Assembly: GCA_041685355.1 (NCBI GenBank)
Contig: JAWLFY010000002.1
Coordinates: 45,239 to 109,238 of the forward strand
Direction of reading: 5' to 3'
DNA length: 64,000 nucleotides
Source of the DNA: JAWLFY01 sp041685355
Lineage (GTDB): Bacteria; Planctomycetota; Planctomycetia; Pirellulales; Pirellulaceae
Each line of letters opens with the position of its first letter. Position 1 is the first letter of the stretch. Made by a program: the position numbers and the translations under genes. Below the pieces are notes generated by a model. That model did not search any database and was not told the origin of the DNA. It saw only the letters and a list, made by a program, of their open reading frames with translations. Of the stretch, positions 25,572 to 35,561 are shown piece after piece.

Positions 25572-28257
25572 GGTTTGCCCGCAGGACCGTCGCGATCAAC
25601 GCGGTCCAGCCGGTTTGGTGACTCGCCCCGTGTCCCTTCCCCGAATCGGCGTCGAAATACTCATAAAACAGATGCAGGTCTTTCCAAGCCGGGTCCGACC
25701 GGTACCTCGGGTCCCCGCCGTGGGCCGGCCGGTTGCCGCCGGCGTCCGCTTCGAACAGACGGACGAGCCGACGTTCGATCTCGCGGGCGACTTGGCGGAG
25801 CGTCATCAGGTGACCGCTTCCGGTCGGACACTCGACCCGAAACTCGTCGCCGTAAAAATCGTGGTACCGCTTCAGCGACTGGATGAGTAGATAGTTCGTC
25901 GGGAACCAGATCGGGCCCCGCCAATTGCTGTTCCCGCCGAACATCCCGCTGTCACTCTCGCCCGGCAGGTACCGGACCTCGTTCCGCTGGCCGCCGAAGT
26001 CGAACACGAACGGGCGTTCGCCGTGCGCCGCCGAAAGGCTCCGAATCCCGAACGGCGAGAGGAACTCGTCCTCGTCGAGCATCACCGCGAGCAACCGCCG
26101 GAAGCGGTCCTCCGACGGGATCGCCAGCAGGCGGCGGCAGTTTTCACCGGACGTCGGGTCTTCGCGTTCCATGTAGGTCATCATCGACGCGAGGTTGCCG
26201 CGGTGTTCGAGGAACCAACGGGTTCGCTTCATGAACCCCGGCAACTTTTCGATGATCGACTCCTCCAAGATCACGCCGGTGGTCAGCGGGAGCAGCCCGA
26301 CGAGCGACCGAACGCGCATCGGCGTCGATCGGCCGTCGACGTACAGGTGGTCGTAATAAAAGCCGTCCTGCTCATCCCACAACCCGGTGCCGTCGATCGT
26401 GTTCATCGCCTCGGCGATCGCGATGTAGTGCTCGAAGAACTTGCTCGCCATGTCGCCGTAGGCCGGCTGGTCCTCGGCCAACTCGATCGCGATCCGCAAC
26501 ATCGTGCCGCAGTAAAACGCCATCCACGCCGTCCCGTCGGCCTGTTCCAGGTGGCCTTGGGGGAGCGGTTTGCTGCGGTCAAACACGCCGATGTTGTCGA
26601 GCCCCAAGAAGCCGCCGGAAAAGATGTTCCGCCCCCGTGGGTCCTTGCGGTTGACCCACCACGTGAAGTTCAACAACAGCTTCTGAAAGCAGCGGGCGAG
26701 AAACACCTTGTCCCGCTCCCGCGGCGGTCCCGTCGCCTTGTAGACCTGCCACACGCCCCACGCGTGGACCGGCGGATTGACGTCGCTGAGGTGCCACTCG
26801 TACGCCGGCAGCATCCCGTTGGGGTGCAGGTACCACTCGCGAAGAAACAGCACCATTTGCCCTTTGGCGAAGTCCGTGTCGAGCCTCGCCATCGGGACCA
26901 TGTGGAACGCGAGGTCCCACGCCGCGTACCACGGGTACTCCCACTTGTCGGGCATCGAGATCACGTCGCGGTTGAACAGATGCCGCCACTCGGCGTTCCG
27001 TCCCGAGGCTCGCGATTCGCTGACCGGGGCGCCGTTGGGGTCTCCCTCGATCCACGTCCGGACGACGTAGTGATAGAACTGCTTGGTCCACAACAGCCCC
27101 GCGTAGGCCTGCCGAACGATCGACTTTCGCTCCTCGCTCAGTTCGGCCGGGATCCGGCTGGCGTAATACGTATCCGCCTCGCCGATTCGGTCGCCGAAGG
27201 TCGATTCGAAATCGGGTCCGAAGGCGACCTCGCGGAACCGCGTCGCGTCGCCGCCGCAGCGTTCGGCCGCGATCGGCGTTTCCGAACCGCTCAGACGCAA
27301 CCGGATCACTTCGGTCGCACCGGGCGGGATCTGCAATAGGCAGTTCGCGGCTGCCTTGGTGCCGTGGCCTTGTGGGTTCACCGCCTGCGTGTTTCCCGCG
27401 ACGACGTACTCCTGAAACGCGTCCTTGAAATACTCGGACTCCGACGGCAGCCCCGGATGCCGGTGCCGGTTCGTCTCGTTGTCGGTGAACAGCCACCCGC
27501 CGCCGGCGTCTTCGACCCGATCGCACGCGCACCAGAACTCGTGGAGCGATTCGTGAAACGTTTGCACCGACGCCCCGGCCCGCCGCATCGAGGGCCGCGA
27601 CGTGCATCCCTCGTCGGTGCACTGCCACGTCCAGGTGTTGCGGAAGAAGAACTGGGGCAACACGTGAAGCGTCGCCGGGTCCGGGCCGCGGTTGACGACG
27701 CTCAACCGGATCAAGATGTCGTCGGGGGACGCCTTGGCGTATTCGACCGTGACGTCGAAATACCGTGACTCGTCGAAGATCCCGGTATCGGCGAGTTCGA
27801 ACTCGGGATCGAGCCGACCCCGATCGCGGTTCTCCCGCTTCAGCTGTTCGTACGGAAAACGCGTCTGCGGGTACTTATAAAGTCCCTTCGCGTAGCTGGT
27901 CGTTGGGGTCGCGTCGAGATAGTAGTAACACTCTTTGACGTCTTCGCCGTGGTTCCCTTCGGGACCGGTCAGACCGAACAGCCGTTCCTTGAGGATCGGG
28001 TCGTGACCGTTCCAGAGCGCCACCGAAAAACAGAGCCGACACTCACGGTCGCACAGGCCGAGCAGCCCGTCTTCGCCCCATCGGTACGCGCGGCTGCGGG
28101 CGTGATCGTGCGGGAAGTAACTCCACGTCGCGTCCCCCCCTTCGCTGTAGTCCTCGCGGACCGTCCCCCATTGGCGTTCCGACAGGTACGGCCCCCACCG
28201 CTGCCAGTTCTCCTCGCGGGCCGTCCCCTTCCTCAGCCGCTCGTCCTCCTCGGTCAT
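25549..28257 (-). CDS. GH63/MGH1-like glycoside hydrolase
   Basis: The 902-residue product has an N-terminal beta-rich domain (ENWQRWGPYLSERQWGTVRED onward). A large alpha/alpha-barrel follows in the C-terminal half, with YPWYAAWDLAFHMVPMARLD, HLSDVNPPVHAWGV and the terminal WRGPIWFPTNYLLI. These are features of the bacterial glucosidase group related to GH63 mannosylglycerate hydrolases and processing glucosidases. There is no signal peptide, so it probably acts in the cytoplasm on an alpha-glucoside or a compatible solute; the substrate cannot be read here. It overlaps the YjbQ gene tail to tail. rseP ends only 13 bp upstream on the same strand, so they may be cotranscribed. Confidence 0.87.
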   Translation of the reverse strand: MTEEDERLRKGTAREENWQRWGPYLSERQWGTVREDYSEGGDATWSYFPHDHARSRAYRWGEDGLLGLCDRECRLCFSVALWNGHDPILKERLFGLTGPEGNHGEDVKECYYYLDATPTTSYAKGLYKYPQTRFPYEQLKRENRDRGRLDPEFELADTGIFDESRYFDVTVEYAKASPDDILIRLSVVNRGPDPATLHVLPQFFFRNTWTWQCTDEGCTSRPSMRRAGASVQTFHESLHEFWCACDRVEDAGGGWLFTDNETNRHRHPGLPSESEYFKDAFQEYVVAGNTQAVNPQGHGTKAAANCLLQIPPGATEVIRLRLSGSETPIAAERCGGDATRFREVAFGPDFESTFGDRIGEADTYYASRIPAELSEERKSIVRQAYAGLLWTKQFYHYVVRTWIEGDPNGAPVSESRASGRNAEWRHLFNRDVISMPDKWEYPWYAAWDLAFHMVPMARLDTDFAKGQMVLFLREWYLHPNGMLPAYEWHLSDVNPPVHAWGVWQVYKATGPPRERDKVFLARCFQKLLLNFTWWVNRKDPRGRNIFSGGFLGLDNIGVFDRSKPLPQGHLEQADGTAWMAFYCGTMLRIAIELAEDQPAYGDMASKFFEHYIAIAEAMNTIDGTGLWDEQDGFYYDHLYVDGRSTPMRVRSLVGLLPLTTGVILEESIIEKLPGFMKRTRWFLEHRGNLASMMTYMEREDPTSGENCRRLLAIPSEDRFRRLLAVMLDEDEFLSPFGIRSLSAAHGERPFVFDFGGQRNEVRYLPGESDSGMFGGNSNWRGPIWFPTNYLLIQSLKRYHDFYGDEFRVECPTGSGHLMTLRQVAREIERRLVRLFEADAGGNRPAHGGDPRYRSDPAWKDLHLFYEYFDADSGKGHGASHQTGWTALIATVLRANLNRKSRR

Positions 28258-28270
28258 CCGGCTTCCTTGC

Positions 28271-30421
28271 TTAGGCCAAGATTTGCAGGAAATCGTTGGC
28301 GAACACGAAGATCATCAACGCGAGCAGTGCCAAGATTCCGGCCATCGTCAGTTTCATCTCGAGTTGCTCGTCGACCCGTTTGCCCCTCACCAGCTCATAC
28401 GTCAGGAACACCATGTGGCCGCCGTCGAGCGCGGGGATCGGTAAGAAGTTGAGGATCGCCAGGTTCATGCTGAGCAGCGTCAGGAACAGCAGTTGTTTCG
28501 AGACGCCCTGTTCGGCGCGGTTCCCGGCCAACTGGACGATCCGCACGGGGCCGCCGACATGCTTCGGCTTGACCTTTCCTTGCACGATCATCCCCAGGAA
28601 CCGGAACACGTCGCCGAGCCGTCGTTGGCCTTCGCGCCATCCGAGCGCCATCGCCTCGCCCACCGAGGCCGCCCGGTCGATCTCTTCGCGCGGCAGCAGC
28701 AACAGCCCGCGTTCGTACCAAAACCGGTCGGACTCATTGACCGTCAGTGTCGCTTCGACGATGCGGTCTTCGGCGGGGCGGTGGGCCAACGCGCGGACCT
28801 CGGTACCGACGGGGAGCACCTGCAAGGCTTCCATGAAGACGGTCAGCGGCCGCTCGGTGCCAAACTCCCACCCCTTACCGAGCGACTCGAGCGAGCGTTC
28901 GGAGAGCGAATCCTTCAGCACCTGCGGGACCTTCCCGTCCGGCCACCGGACCGAGACCTCTTTCACGACGTCGCCGGGTTGCAGCCGACTGGCGGTCTCG
29001 CCGCCGGAAGAGATGCCGCTTCGCACGGCCGTCGTCGGGCGGTAGGCGAGCCCGAGCGGCGTGCTGGCGATGTCGTCGGCGATGTCGGACGCCGGCGGAG
29101 ACGTCACCGTCGTGTCGGCGGGGATCAGCTCGGCGTCGATCCGTTCCGCCGAATCCCCTTCGCCACGGACGATCGTCAGCCGAACCGGTCGGTTCGGTTC
29201 GAGCGAGCGGAGAGGCAAGGTGTACGCGTCGATCGCTTCGTCGCCGTCGATCGCCACGATCCGGTCACCGACCCGGATCCCGGCGGACTCGGCGGGGCCT
29301 CCGGCGACCAGTCCGGTGATCGGGCCGATCTCGAAACCGATCCCGAGTGACCTCGCCTTTTGCGGCGGAAGGGTGACCTCGTGCTGGGAGCCGTCGGTTC
29401 GCCGCAGCGTCAGCCGGATCGGTCGGTCGGTGCGGGTGTGCATGCGGTGCTTGAAGTTCGCCATCGGGACCCGCGAATCGGCGTCGACCGGTTCCCCGTC
29501 GACGGCGCGCACGGTTGCCCCGGCGTCGTCGTCCGAAAACGCCTCGGCGGCGGCCGACCCAGGGATCGCGACCCGATCCCCGACGAACCGGTCGCCGGCG
29601 AGCACCGCGGAGGAGGCGCTCCCGATCCCGATCATCCGCATGTCGGGCTCGGCCGGGTGCGGTTGGGTCTTCAAACGGTACTGGCGGGTCTCGTCGGCGT
29701 AGCGGATCGAGACCTCGACCGGCTCTTCCGGGTTGTCCATCCCTTCGGTCATGATCGCGATCCGCATCTCTTCGAAATGCAGACGCGGGTCCTCGGTCAA
29801 CGAGCCGACGGCAACGACTTGGCCACCCGGTTCGATCCCCGACCGCCACGCGGGTCCGCCGGCGGTGGTCCCGCCGACGACCGCCGGGGTGTAGGGGACG
29901 CCGATCCCGTAGGCGATCGCGGCGAACAGGATCCCGGTGATCACGTTCATCACCACGCCCGCGCTGATGATCACCATCCGCTGCCAAACCGGTTTGGCCG
30001 GGAAGCTCCGCGGGTCGAACTGGGGCGGTTCCTCTTCGTTCCCTTCACCGACCCGGATCCGTTCCGCTTCCGATTCGGCCTTGCGAGGGTCGTCGTCCTG
30101 GCCGAGCATTTTCACGTAACCGCCCAGCGGCAAGATGCCGATCCCGTATTCCGTTTCGCCGTACCGAAACTTGCCGAGCGTGCGGGGGAACTTGATCGGG
30201 CCGATTTTGATCGGGACGTCGAACCCGACATAGAACTTTTCGCATTTCACGCCGAACAGCTTGGCGGCGGCGAAGTGTCCCAGTTCGTGGACGAAGATCA
30301 CCAAGCCGATCCCGATCGCGACCTTGGTCCAAAGGAAGACCTGGGCGAGGACGGTTGCCATCAACCCGGGGTCGTCGACCGCAGCCAGGGGAAGGGCCGT
30401 GGCGAGCAATTCGGTGATCAT
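28271..30421 (-). CDS. rseP: Site-2 intramembrane metalloprotease RseP
   Basis: This membrane protease cleaves anti-sigma factors and remnant signal peptides. The zinc site HELGH is at residues 45-49 in the first membrane helix. The second half of the active site, NFLPIPALDGGH, is near the C-terminus. Two PDZ regions are recognisable between them (GPAWRSGIEPGGQVV and GGPAESAGIRVGDRIVAIDG). At 716 residues it is longer than E. coli RseP (450) because of extended periplasmic segments. The start at MITELLATA is fixed by the ATGA overlap with the dxr stop codon. The order dxr-rseP is conserved in many bacteria. Confidence 0.94.
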   Translation of the reverse strand: MITELLATALPLAAVDDPGLMATVLAQVFLWTKVAIGIGLVIFVHELGHFAAAKLFGVKCEKFYVGFDVPIKIGPIKFPRTLGKFRYGETEYGIGILPLGGYVKMLGQDDDPRKAESEAERIRVGEGNEEEPPQFDPRSFPAKPVWQRMVIISAGVVMNVITGILFAAIAYGIGVPYTPAVVGGTTAGGPAWRSGIEPGGQVVAVGSLTEDPRLHFEEMRIAIMTEGMDNPEEPVEVSIRYADETRQYRLKTQPHPAEPDMRMIGIGSASSAVLAGDRFVGDRVAIPGSAAAEAFSDDDAGATVRAVDGEPVDADSRVPMANFKHRMHTRTDRPIRLTLRRTDGSQHEVTLPPQKARSLGIGFEIGPITGLVAGGPAESAGIRVGDRIVAIDGDEAIDAYTLPLRSLEPNRPVRLTIVRGEGDSAERIDAELIPADTTVTSPPASDIADDIASTPLGLAYRPTTAVRSGISSGGETASRLQPGDVVKEVSVRWPDGKVPQVLKDSLSERSLESLGKGWEFGTERPLTVFMEALQVLPVGTEVRALAHRPAEDRIVEATLTVNESDRFWYERGLLLLPREEIDRAASVGEAMALGWREGQRRLGDVFRFLGMIVQGKVKPKHVGGPVRIVQLAGNRAEQGVSKQLLFLTLLSMNLAILNFLPIPALDGGHMVFLTYELVRGKRVDEQLEMKLTMAGILALLALMIFVFANDFLQILA

Positions 30422-31950
30422 CGTGGGGGCACCTGGGAGCCGGTTCGGCCGACCATCCGCCGCACCTCCGACCGTGCCCAACGATCGAGTTCGAGCAGAC
30501 GTTCGAGCGGGGGATCGGGTTCGTGGGTGTGGTGTTCGAGCGCCCGCCGACACGCGGGCACGATCTCAGTAAACCGAATTTGGCTGTTCAAGAATAGACC
30601 GACCGCCTCCTCGTTCGCCGCGTTGACCACCGCCCCGGCCGTCCCGCCGGCCGCCGCGACGTCGAACCCGAGCCGGATCGCGGGGAACCGATCCCGGTCG
30701 ACCGGCTGCAGCGACAGCTCCCACCCGCGGTGGCGATCGAGGGAGGGGGCGACCCCCGGCAACCGCCGCGGGTAGGTGAGCGCGTACTGGATCGGCATCC
30801 GCATGTCGGGTGGGCTGAGCTGGGCGATCACCGAGCCGTCGCGAAACTCGACCAACGAGTGGACGACCGATTGGGGGTGGACGACGACTTCGATCGCTTC
30901 GGCCGGCATGTCGAACAGCCACCGCGCCTCGATCACCTCGAGCGCCTTATTCATCATCGTCGCCGAGTCGATCGTGATCTTCGGCCCCATTTCCCACGTC
31001 GGGTGGGCGAGCGCCATTTTCGGGGTCGCGGCGGCCATCTGCTCGGCCGTCCACGTCCGGAACGGGCCGCCGCTGGCCGTCAGGATCAACCGCCGGGCCT
31101 GATTCGGGTCCGCCCGCAAGCACTGGAAGATCGCCGAGTGCTCGCTGTCGACCGGGATCAATTCGGCCCCGGAGCGTCCCAGCCGGCGACGCACCACCGG
31201 CCCGGCGACGACGAGGGTCTCCTTGTTCGCCAGCGCGACCCGTTTCCCGGCGTCGACCGCGGCCAAGCTGCTTTCGAGGCCCGCGCGGCCGACGATCGCG
31301 GCAACGACCGTATCGACCTCCGGGTGCGACGCGGCTTCGACCAGCGCCTCCGGCCCGTAACCGATCTCCGCCCCGAGTTCCCCGACGACGTTCGCCAGTT
31401 CGTCGGGATCGCCGCTTGACGAGGCGTCTCCCGACGCGACGCACGAATTCCCGCGTGGGCTTTCGCATCCGGAAAGGATCACCCGCTCAGGGGCCCGCCG
31501 CATCCCGCGAACGATCTCTTTTAGACCCTTTCGGTTTTGGTGTCCCGAAACCGCCCACGCCCGCCATCCGCGGTCCGGTTCGAGTTCGGCCAAATGGCGG
31601 ATCACGTCGACCGTCGCCGTGCCGATGCTGCCGGTCGCCCCGAGGATCGCCACCCGGTCGGTCCGTCGTGGCGGGGGGTCGGATTCGGGCGTCACGGCGT
31701 CCGCACGGGTCGCCGCGGCGTCGGGCATCGCCGTGTCGGCACGGATCGCCGTGTCGGCACCGTCGGGTTGCCCTGCCTCCAGCCGCGGACGTTCGGCCGC
31801 CGCGTCCTCGGGGCGTGAATCGACACGCGATTTCGGACGCTGGGGATTCGGACGCTGGGGATTCGGACGCTGGGGATTCGGACGCTGGGGATCGGGGACG
31901 GTCACGCCAGATTGCCAAGCGGAGGAAAGACGGAAAGGGTTCCGCGTCAT
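30418..31950 (-). CDS. dxr: 1-deoxy-D-xylulose 5-phosphate reductoisomerase
   Basis: It catalyses the second step of the MEP isoprenoid pathway, NADPH-dependent conversion of DXP to MEP. The Rossmann motif VAILGATGSIGTATVDVI starts near residue 98. NKETLVVAG, the metal-binding PVDSEHSAIFQCL, and the lid and substrate-contact residues SGGPFRTWT follow, so the enzyme looks complete. The ~95 residues before the Rossmann motif are not part of the family. They are low-complexity and built from 15-bp and 18-bp tandem duplications (four NPQRP-type units), so a downstream start near the domain is possible. The gene overlaps rseP by four bases and is divergent from ftsH. Confidence 0.94.
   Translation of the reverse strand: MTRNPFRLSSAWQSGVTVPDPQRPNPQRPNPQRPNPQRPKSRVDSRPEDAAAERPRLEAGQPDGADTAIRADTAMPDAAATRADAVTPESDPPPRRTDRVAILGATGSIGTATVDVIRHLAELEPDRGWRAWAVSGHQNRKGLKEIVRGMRRAPERVILSGCESPRGNSCVASGDASSSGDPDELANVVGELGAEIGYGPEALVEAASHPEVDTVVAAIVGRAGLESSLAAVDAGKRVALANKETLVVAGPVVRRRLGRSGAELIPVDSEHSAIFQCLRADPNQARRLILTASGGPFRTWTAEQMAAATPKMALAHPTWEMGPKITIDSATMMNKALEVIEARWLFDMPAEAIEVVVHPQSVVHSLVEFRDGSVIAQLSPPDMRMPIQYALTYPRRLPGVAPSLDRHRGWELSLQPVDRDRFPAIRLGFDVAAAGGTAGAVVNAANEEAVGLFLNSQIRFTEIVPACRRALEHHTHEPDPPLERLLELDRWARSEVRRMVGRTGSQVPPR
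31733..31762. repeat. 18-bp tandem duplication in the dxr 5' region
   Basis: One 18-bp unit is followed by a partial copy of 11 or more bases. It encodes the repeated IRADTA/RADTAM segment ahead of the Dxr Rossmann fold. Confidence 0.75.
31832..31891. repeat. 15-bp x4 perfect tandem repeat in the dxr 5' region
   Basis: Four identical 15-bp units (31832-31846, 31847-31861, 31862-31876, 31877-31891) would encode NPQRP four times if translated. Whether they lie in the coding region or the 5' UTR depends on the unresolved dxr start. Confidence 0.9.
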
Positions 31951-32130
31951 GATGGACGATCGGCATCACCGCTGCGACCCGCCCGCCCCTTGTCTGTCTC
32001 CGGCGCGGCGGCGATCGCGATCGCGACGGGACGTATCGCCGCCGGTGTATCCTGTGGGCTGAGTATCCTCCGATCTGGGAGACGCCGCAGGGCGGCTGAC
32101 ACCGGATCCTTCCCGGACGGGCCAGATTTG

Positions 32131-34272
32131 ATGAGTGACGACAAGAAGCGCCCCGGAACCTCCGGCGGAGACCAGCGGGGCGGCGGGAATGTCTGGTTAG
32201 TGCTCGCCGCGGTGACCGCGGTCGTGTTGATCAGCGCCTTCTGGTTCGGCAGCAACAAACACACGCTGAGCTACCCGCACCTGATCAGTTTGCTCCGCCA
32301 GGAAGCCGCGTTCCGTGAGCAAACGGACGATCTCGAAGAGTCGGAAAGCGATGGGGTGGCCGCCCGCCAGCGGTTGGCGGACCCGGAAGTCGCTCGCGGC
32401 GAACGTTCGATCCGGGTCCCCCAGTTCGGCTCGCCCGGGACGATCGTCGAGTACTCCCAACCGCAACAGGTCTTAGTCGCCGACGACGAGATCACGGGCA
32501 AAGTGCTCCACCGGGTCGTCCGCCGCAACGGCCAACCGGTCGAGGAACCGGCGAAGCTGATCGAGTTCTCGACGGTCCGGACGCTGCGAAACGACGCCGA
32601 GGACTCGCGGCTGATCTCCGCCCTCGAGTCGTCCCGGGTGGAATGGAACACCGACCGGCCGAGCCAGTTCTTTGCGACCCAGTGGCCGGTGCTGTTGATG
32701 ATCGGCGTGTTGGTCGTGATGGGGGTGATGATGATGCGGCGGCTCGGCGGCGTCGGGTCGCCGATGTCGTTCTCCCGCAGTCGCGGTCGGCTGTACGGCG
32801 AGGAAGACCTGCCGGTCTCGTTCGACGATGTCGCCGGGATCGAAGAGGCGATCGACGAGGTCCGCGAGGTCGTCGACTTCTTGAAAAACAGCGACAAGTA
32901 CCAAGCGATCGGCGGGCGGATCCCCAAGGGCGTCCTGCTCGTGGGCCCCCCAGGGACCGGAAAGACCCTCCTCGCCAAGGCGATCGCCGGCGAAGCGGGG
33001 GTCCCCTTCTTCAGCCTTTCCGGGAGCGATTTCGTCGAGATGTTCGTCGGCGTCGGCGCCGCCCGTGTCCGCGACATGTTTCAACAAGCGACCGGACGCG
33101 CCCCGTGCATCATTTTTATCGACGAACTCGACGCGCTCGGGAAGAGCCGCAGCGGGAGCGTCGTCGGGGGACACGACGAACGGGAGCAGACGCTCAACGC
33201 GTTGCTCGTCGAGATGGACGGGTTCGACTCGAACTCGGGCGTGATCATCATCGCCGCGACGAACCGCCCGGAAACGCTCGACCCCGCGCTCCTCCGGCCG
33301 GGACGGTTCGACCGTCACGTGCTGGTCGACCGCCCCGACGTCGCCGGCCGCGAACAGATCCTGAAGGTGCACGTCAAAAGCGTCAAACTCGACGAACAGG
33401 TCGACCTCCACGAGGTCGCCTCGATCACCAGCGGGTTCGTCGGTGCGGATCTCGCCAACCTGGTCAACGAGGCCGCCCTGCTCGCCGCCCGCGCCAATAA
33501 GAAGTCGGTCGGGATCATCGAGTTCAACGAAGCGGTCGAACGGGTGACGGCGGGGCTCGAAAAGAAAAAACGGGTGATGAACGAGGACGAAAAGATCCGC
33601 GTCGCCTACCACGAATCGGGGCACGCCGTCGTCGCCGCCGCGCTCCCCAACACCGACCCGGTTCACAAGGTCAGCATCATCCCGCGGGGACTCGCCGCCC
33701 TCGGTTACATGATGCAGCGCCCCGAGTCGGAACGGTTCCTGATGACCAAGAGCGAACTCGAAAGCCAGATGAAGGTGATGCTCGCCGGGACGCTCGCCGA
33801 AGAGATGATCTTTCAAGACATCAGCACCGGCGCGCAAAACGACCTGGAACGGTGCACCGAAACGGCTCGCAGCATGGTGATGGACTACGGGATGAGCCGG
33901 CTCGGGCGGATCAACTTCCGCCGCAACACCCGGTCCCCGTTCCTCTCGGGCGGCGGCGGCGACGGCTATCAGTCGACGCACAGCGAAGAGATGGCGAAGC
34001 TGATCGACAAGGAGGTTTCTCGGATCGTCGACGACGCCCTCGCCCAAACCCGAGAAATCCTCGAACAGCGTCGCGAAGTCTTGGAGGCGGTGACCCAGCG
34101 GCTGCTGGAGGTCGAATCGATCGACAGCGACGAGCTGTTGCGGCTGATCGAAGAGCACAGCAACGGTCCGTGGTTGGTCCCCGGTACCGTCACCGAAAAG
34201 CCCCGCGCCAAGATCCATCCTCCCGAAAACCCGGGCGTCGATATCGCCCCCGCCGGAGAGCACCAGATCTGA
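32131..34272 (+). CDS. ftsH: ATP-dependent zinc metalloprotease FtsH
   Basis: This membrane-anchored AAA+ protease degrades misassembled membrane proteins and some regulators. Two membrane segments (about residues 20-40 and 185-203) flank a periplasmic domain. The AAA module has Walker A GPPGTGKT near 271 and Walker B IIFIDELDALG. The zinc site HESGH is near 494, with the downstream SGAQNDLERCTE-like region reading STGAQNDLERCTE. The 713-residue length is normal. The start MSDDKKRPG is chosen because the frame upstream is unrelated to the family and lies over the dxr 5' region. dxr is divergent, with ~180 bp between. Confidence 0.95.
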   Translation: MSDDKKRPGTSGGDQRGGGNVWLVLAAVTAVVLISAFWFGSNKHTLSYPHLISLLRQEAAFREQTDDLEESESDGVAARQRLADPEVARGERSIRVPQFGSPGTIVEYSQPQQVLVADDEITGKVLHRVVRRNGQPVEEPAKLIEFSTVRTLRNDAEDSRLISALESSRVEWNTDRPSQFFATQWPVLLMIGVLVVMGVMMMRRLGGVGSPMSFSRSRGRLYGEEDLPVSFDDVAGIEEAIDEVREVVDFLKNSDKYQAIGGRIPKGVLLVGPPGTGKTLLAKAIAGEAGVPFFSLSGSDFVEMFVGVGAARVRDMFQQATGRAPCIIFIDELDALGKSRSGSVVGGHDEREQTLNALLVEMDGFDSNSGVIIIAATNRPETLDPALLRPGRFDRHVLVDRPDVAGREQILKVHVKSVKLDEQVDLHEVASITSGFVGADLANLVNEAALLAARANKKSVGIIEFNEAVERVTAGLEKKKRVMNEDEKIRVAYHESGHAVVAAALPNTDPVHKVSIIPRGLAALGYMMQRPESERFLMTKSELESQMKVMLAGTLAEEMIFQDISTGAQNDLERCTETARSMVMDYGMSRLGRINFRRNTRSPFLSGGGGDGYQSTHSEEMAKLIDKEVSRIVDDALAQTREILEQRREVLEAVTQRLLEVESIDSDELLRLIEEHSNGPWLVPGTVTEKPRAKIHPPENPGVDIAPAGEHQI

Positions 34273-34306
34273 ACGGACGGGTCACTCGCCCGGTTCGCGT
34301 CTCTCG

Positions 34307-35350
34307 TCACCCGGACGCCTCCCGCAAACTCGTCCGCACTTCGGCCGGGGCGGTCCAGTACAGCAGGGTACCGATCCCGGCGATGGAGAAGCGGACGATT
34401 TCGAACACTAACGCGACGAGCGTCCCCGAGGCGGCGGTCGGTTCCGCCGGGATGAGGTGATAGAGCGATTCCATCGCCGCCTCCAACACCCCCAACCCGG
34501 CGGGCGAAATCGGCAGCGCCGAGGCGATCATCGCGATCGGCACGATCACGAAATGCTCGGCGAGCGTCGGCGGAGACCCGTACAACCCGCGGGCGATCAG
34601 GTAAATGCTGATCGCCAGCATCGCTTGCACCCCGACGCTCATCACGACCGCCGTCAGGAACGCCACCGGCTGCTCGTGGAACATCCGCAGCGGCCCGGCG
34701 ACCCTTCCCAAGATTCCCCCGACCCACCGCAACTCGCTCGCCCGCCTCATCGCTCCGTCGACCCGCCGGCCCCCCAGCACCAGCGCGCCGACCAAGCCGG
34801 TCCCGACCGCGATCAACACGGCGACCGCCACCTTCAAGCTCGCGAGATCCGCCCCCCCGCTGCCCGTCGCCGCTCCCCCATTGCCCGTCGCGACATGGGG
34901 GTTCACGTCGGCGGCGAGAAACGTGATCGCCACCAGCAGCAACAACCCGTACAGCCCGCACCCGCGGTCGACCAGCACCGACGCGACCGCCTCGATCCGC
35001 TTTCCCGGTCGACGTCGCGCCAAAAACACGGCCTTGAACAGGTCCCCCCCGACGCTCCCCGCCGAGACGAAGCTGAGCAGGTAACAGATCGAGCCGAGTC
35101 GGAACGCTTCGAGCATCGACAGCTCGATCCCTTGGGCGCGAACCAACAGGCACCAGCGGGCGAACGACAGGCTGAGCGCCCCCATCGCCACCGCCATCGC
35201 GACACCGAGAAGCGGATAATGCTTCGGTTGCTCCCCCAACGCGTCCCAAGCCTCGGGCCCGATCCGCCATCCGAGCAGATAGGCGAGGATCAGCACGGGC
35301 AGGACGAACTTGGCGGACGTGATCAGAAAGCGGACGACAGGACGGTTCAT
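34307..35350 (-). CDS. UPF0104 / lysylphosphatidylglycerol synthase-type membrane protein
   Basis: This 347-residue protein has about eight hydrophobic segments, beginning at VVRFLITSAKFVLPVLILAYLLGW. The family signature appears as SAGSVGGDLFKAVFLARRR, with SPAGLGVLEAAMESLYH later. These match the membrane domain shared by UPF0104 proteins and MprF. No catalytic transferase domain is fused, so it may be a lipid flippase or an envelope factor; the substrate is unknown. The start at MNRPVVRF fits the first membrane helix; the longer frame to 35761 runs over the next gene. It converges with ftsH. Confidence 0.85.
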   Translation of the reverse strand: MNRPVVRFLITSAKFVLPVLILAYLLGWRIGPEAWDALGEQPKHYPLLGVAMAVAMGALSLSFARWCLLVRAQGIELSMLEAFRLGSICYLLSFVSAGSVGGDLFKAVFLARRRPGKRIEAVASVLVDRGCGLYGLLLLVAITFLAADVNPHVATGNGGAATGSGGADLASLKVAVAVLIAVGTGLVGALVLGGRRVDGAMRRASELRWVGGILGRVAGPLRMFHEQPVAFLTAVVMSVGVQAMLAISIYLIARGLYGSPPTLAEHFVIVPIAMIASALPISPAGLGVLEAAMESLYHLIPAEPTAASGTLVALVFEIVRFSIAGIGTLLYWTAPAEVRTSLREASG

Positions 35351-35561
35351 CGGATCAGAATAGCTCGTGGCGGGCACCGACGCGGCAACCTTGCCAACTT
35401 GCCCGCGAGTCTCTATCTTGCGAGGCCCGCGCGTGCGAGGTCGGCGAAATGCCTCTGTCGGGCGTCGAGTCGTCCCCCAACGCCCCTCCCACGCCGCCAA
35501 CGAAACAATCCTCATCGGCCCTCGCCGTGACCCCCTTCCACCTGGGAGAACCCTGACCACC

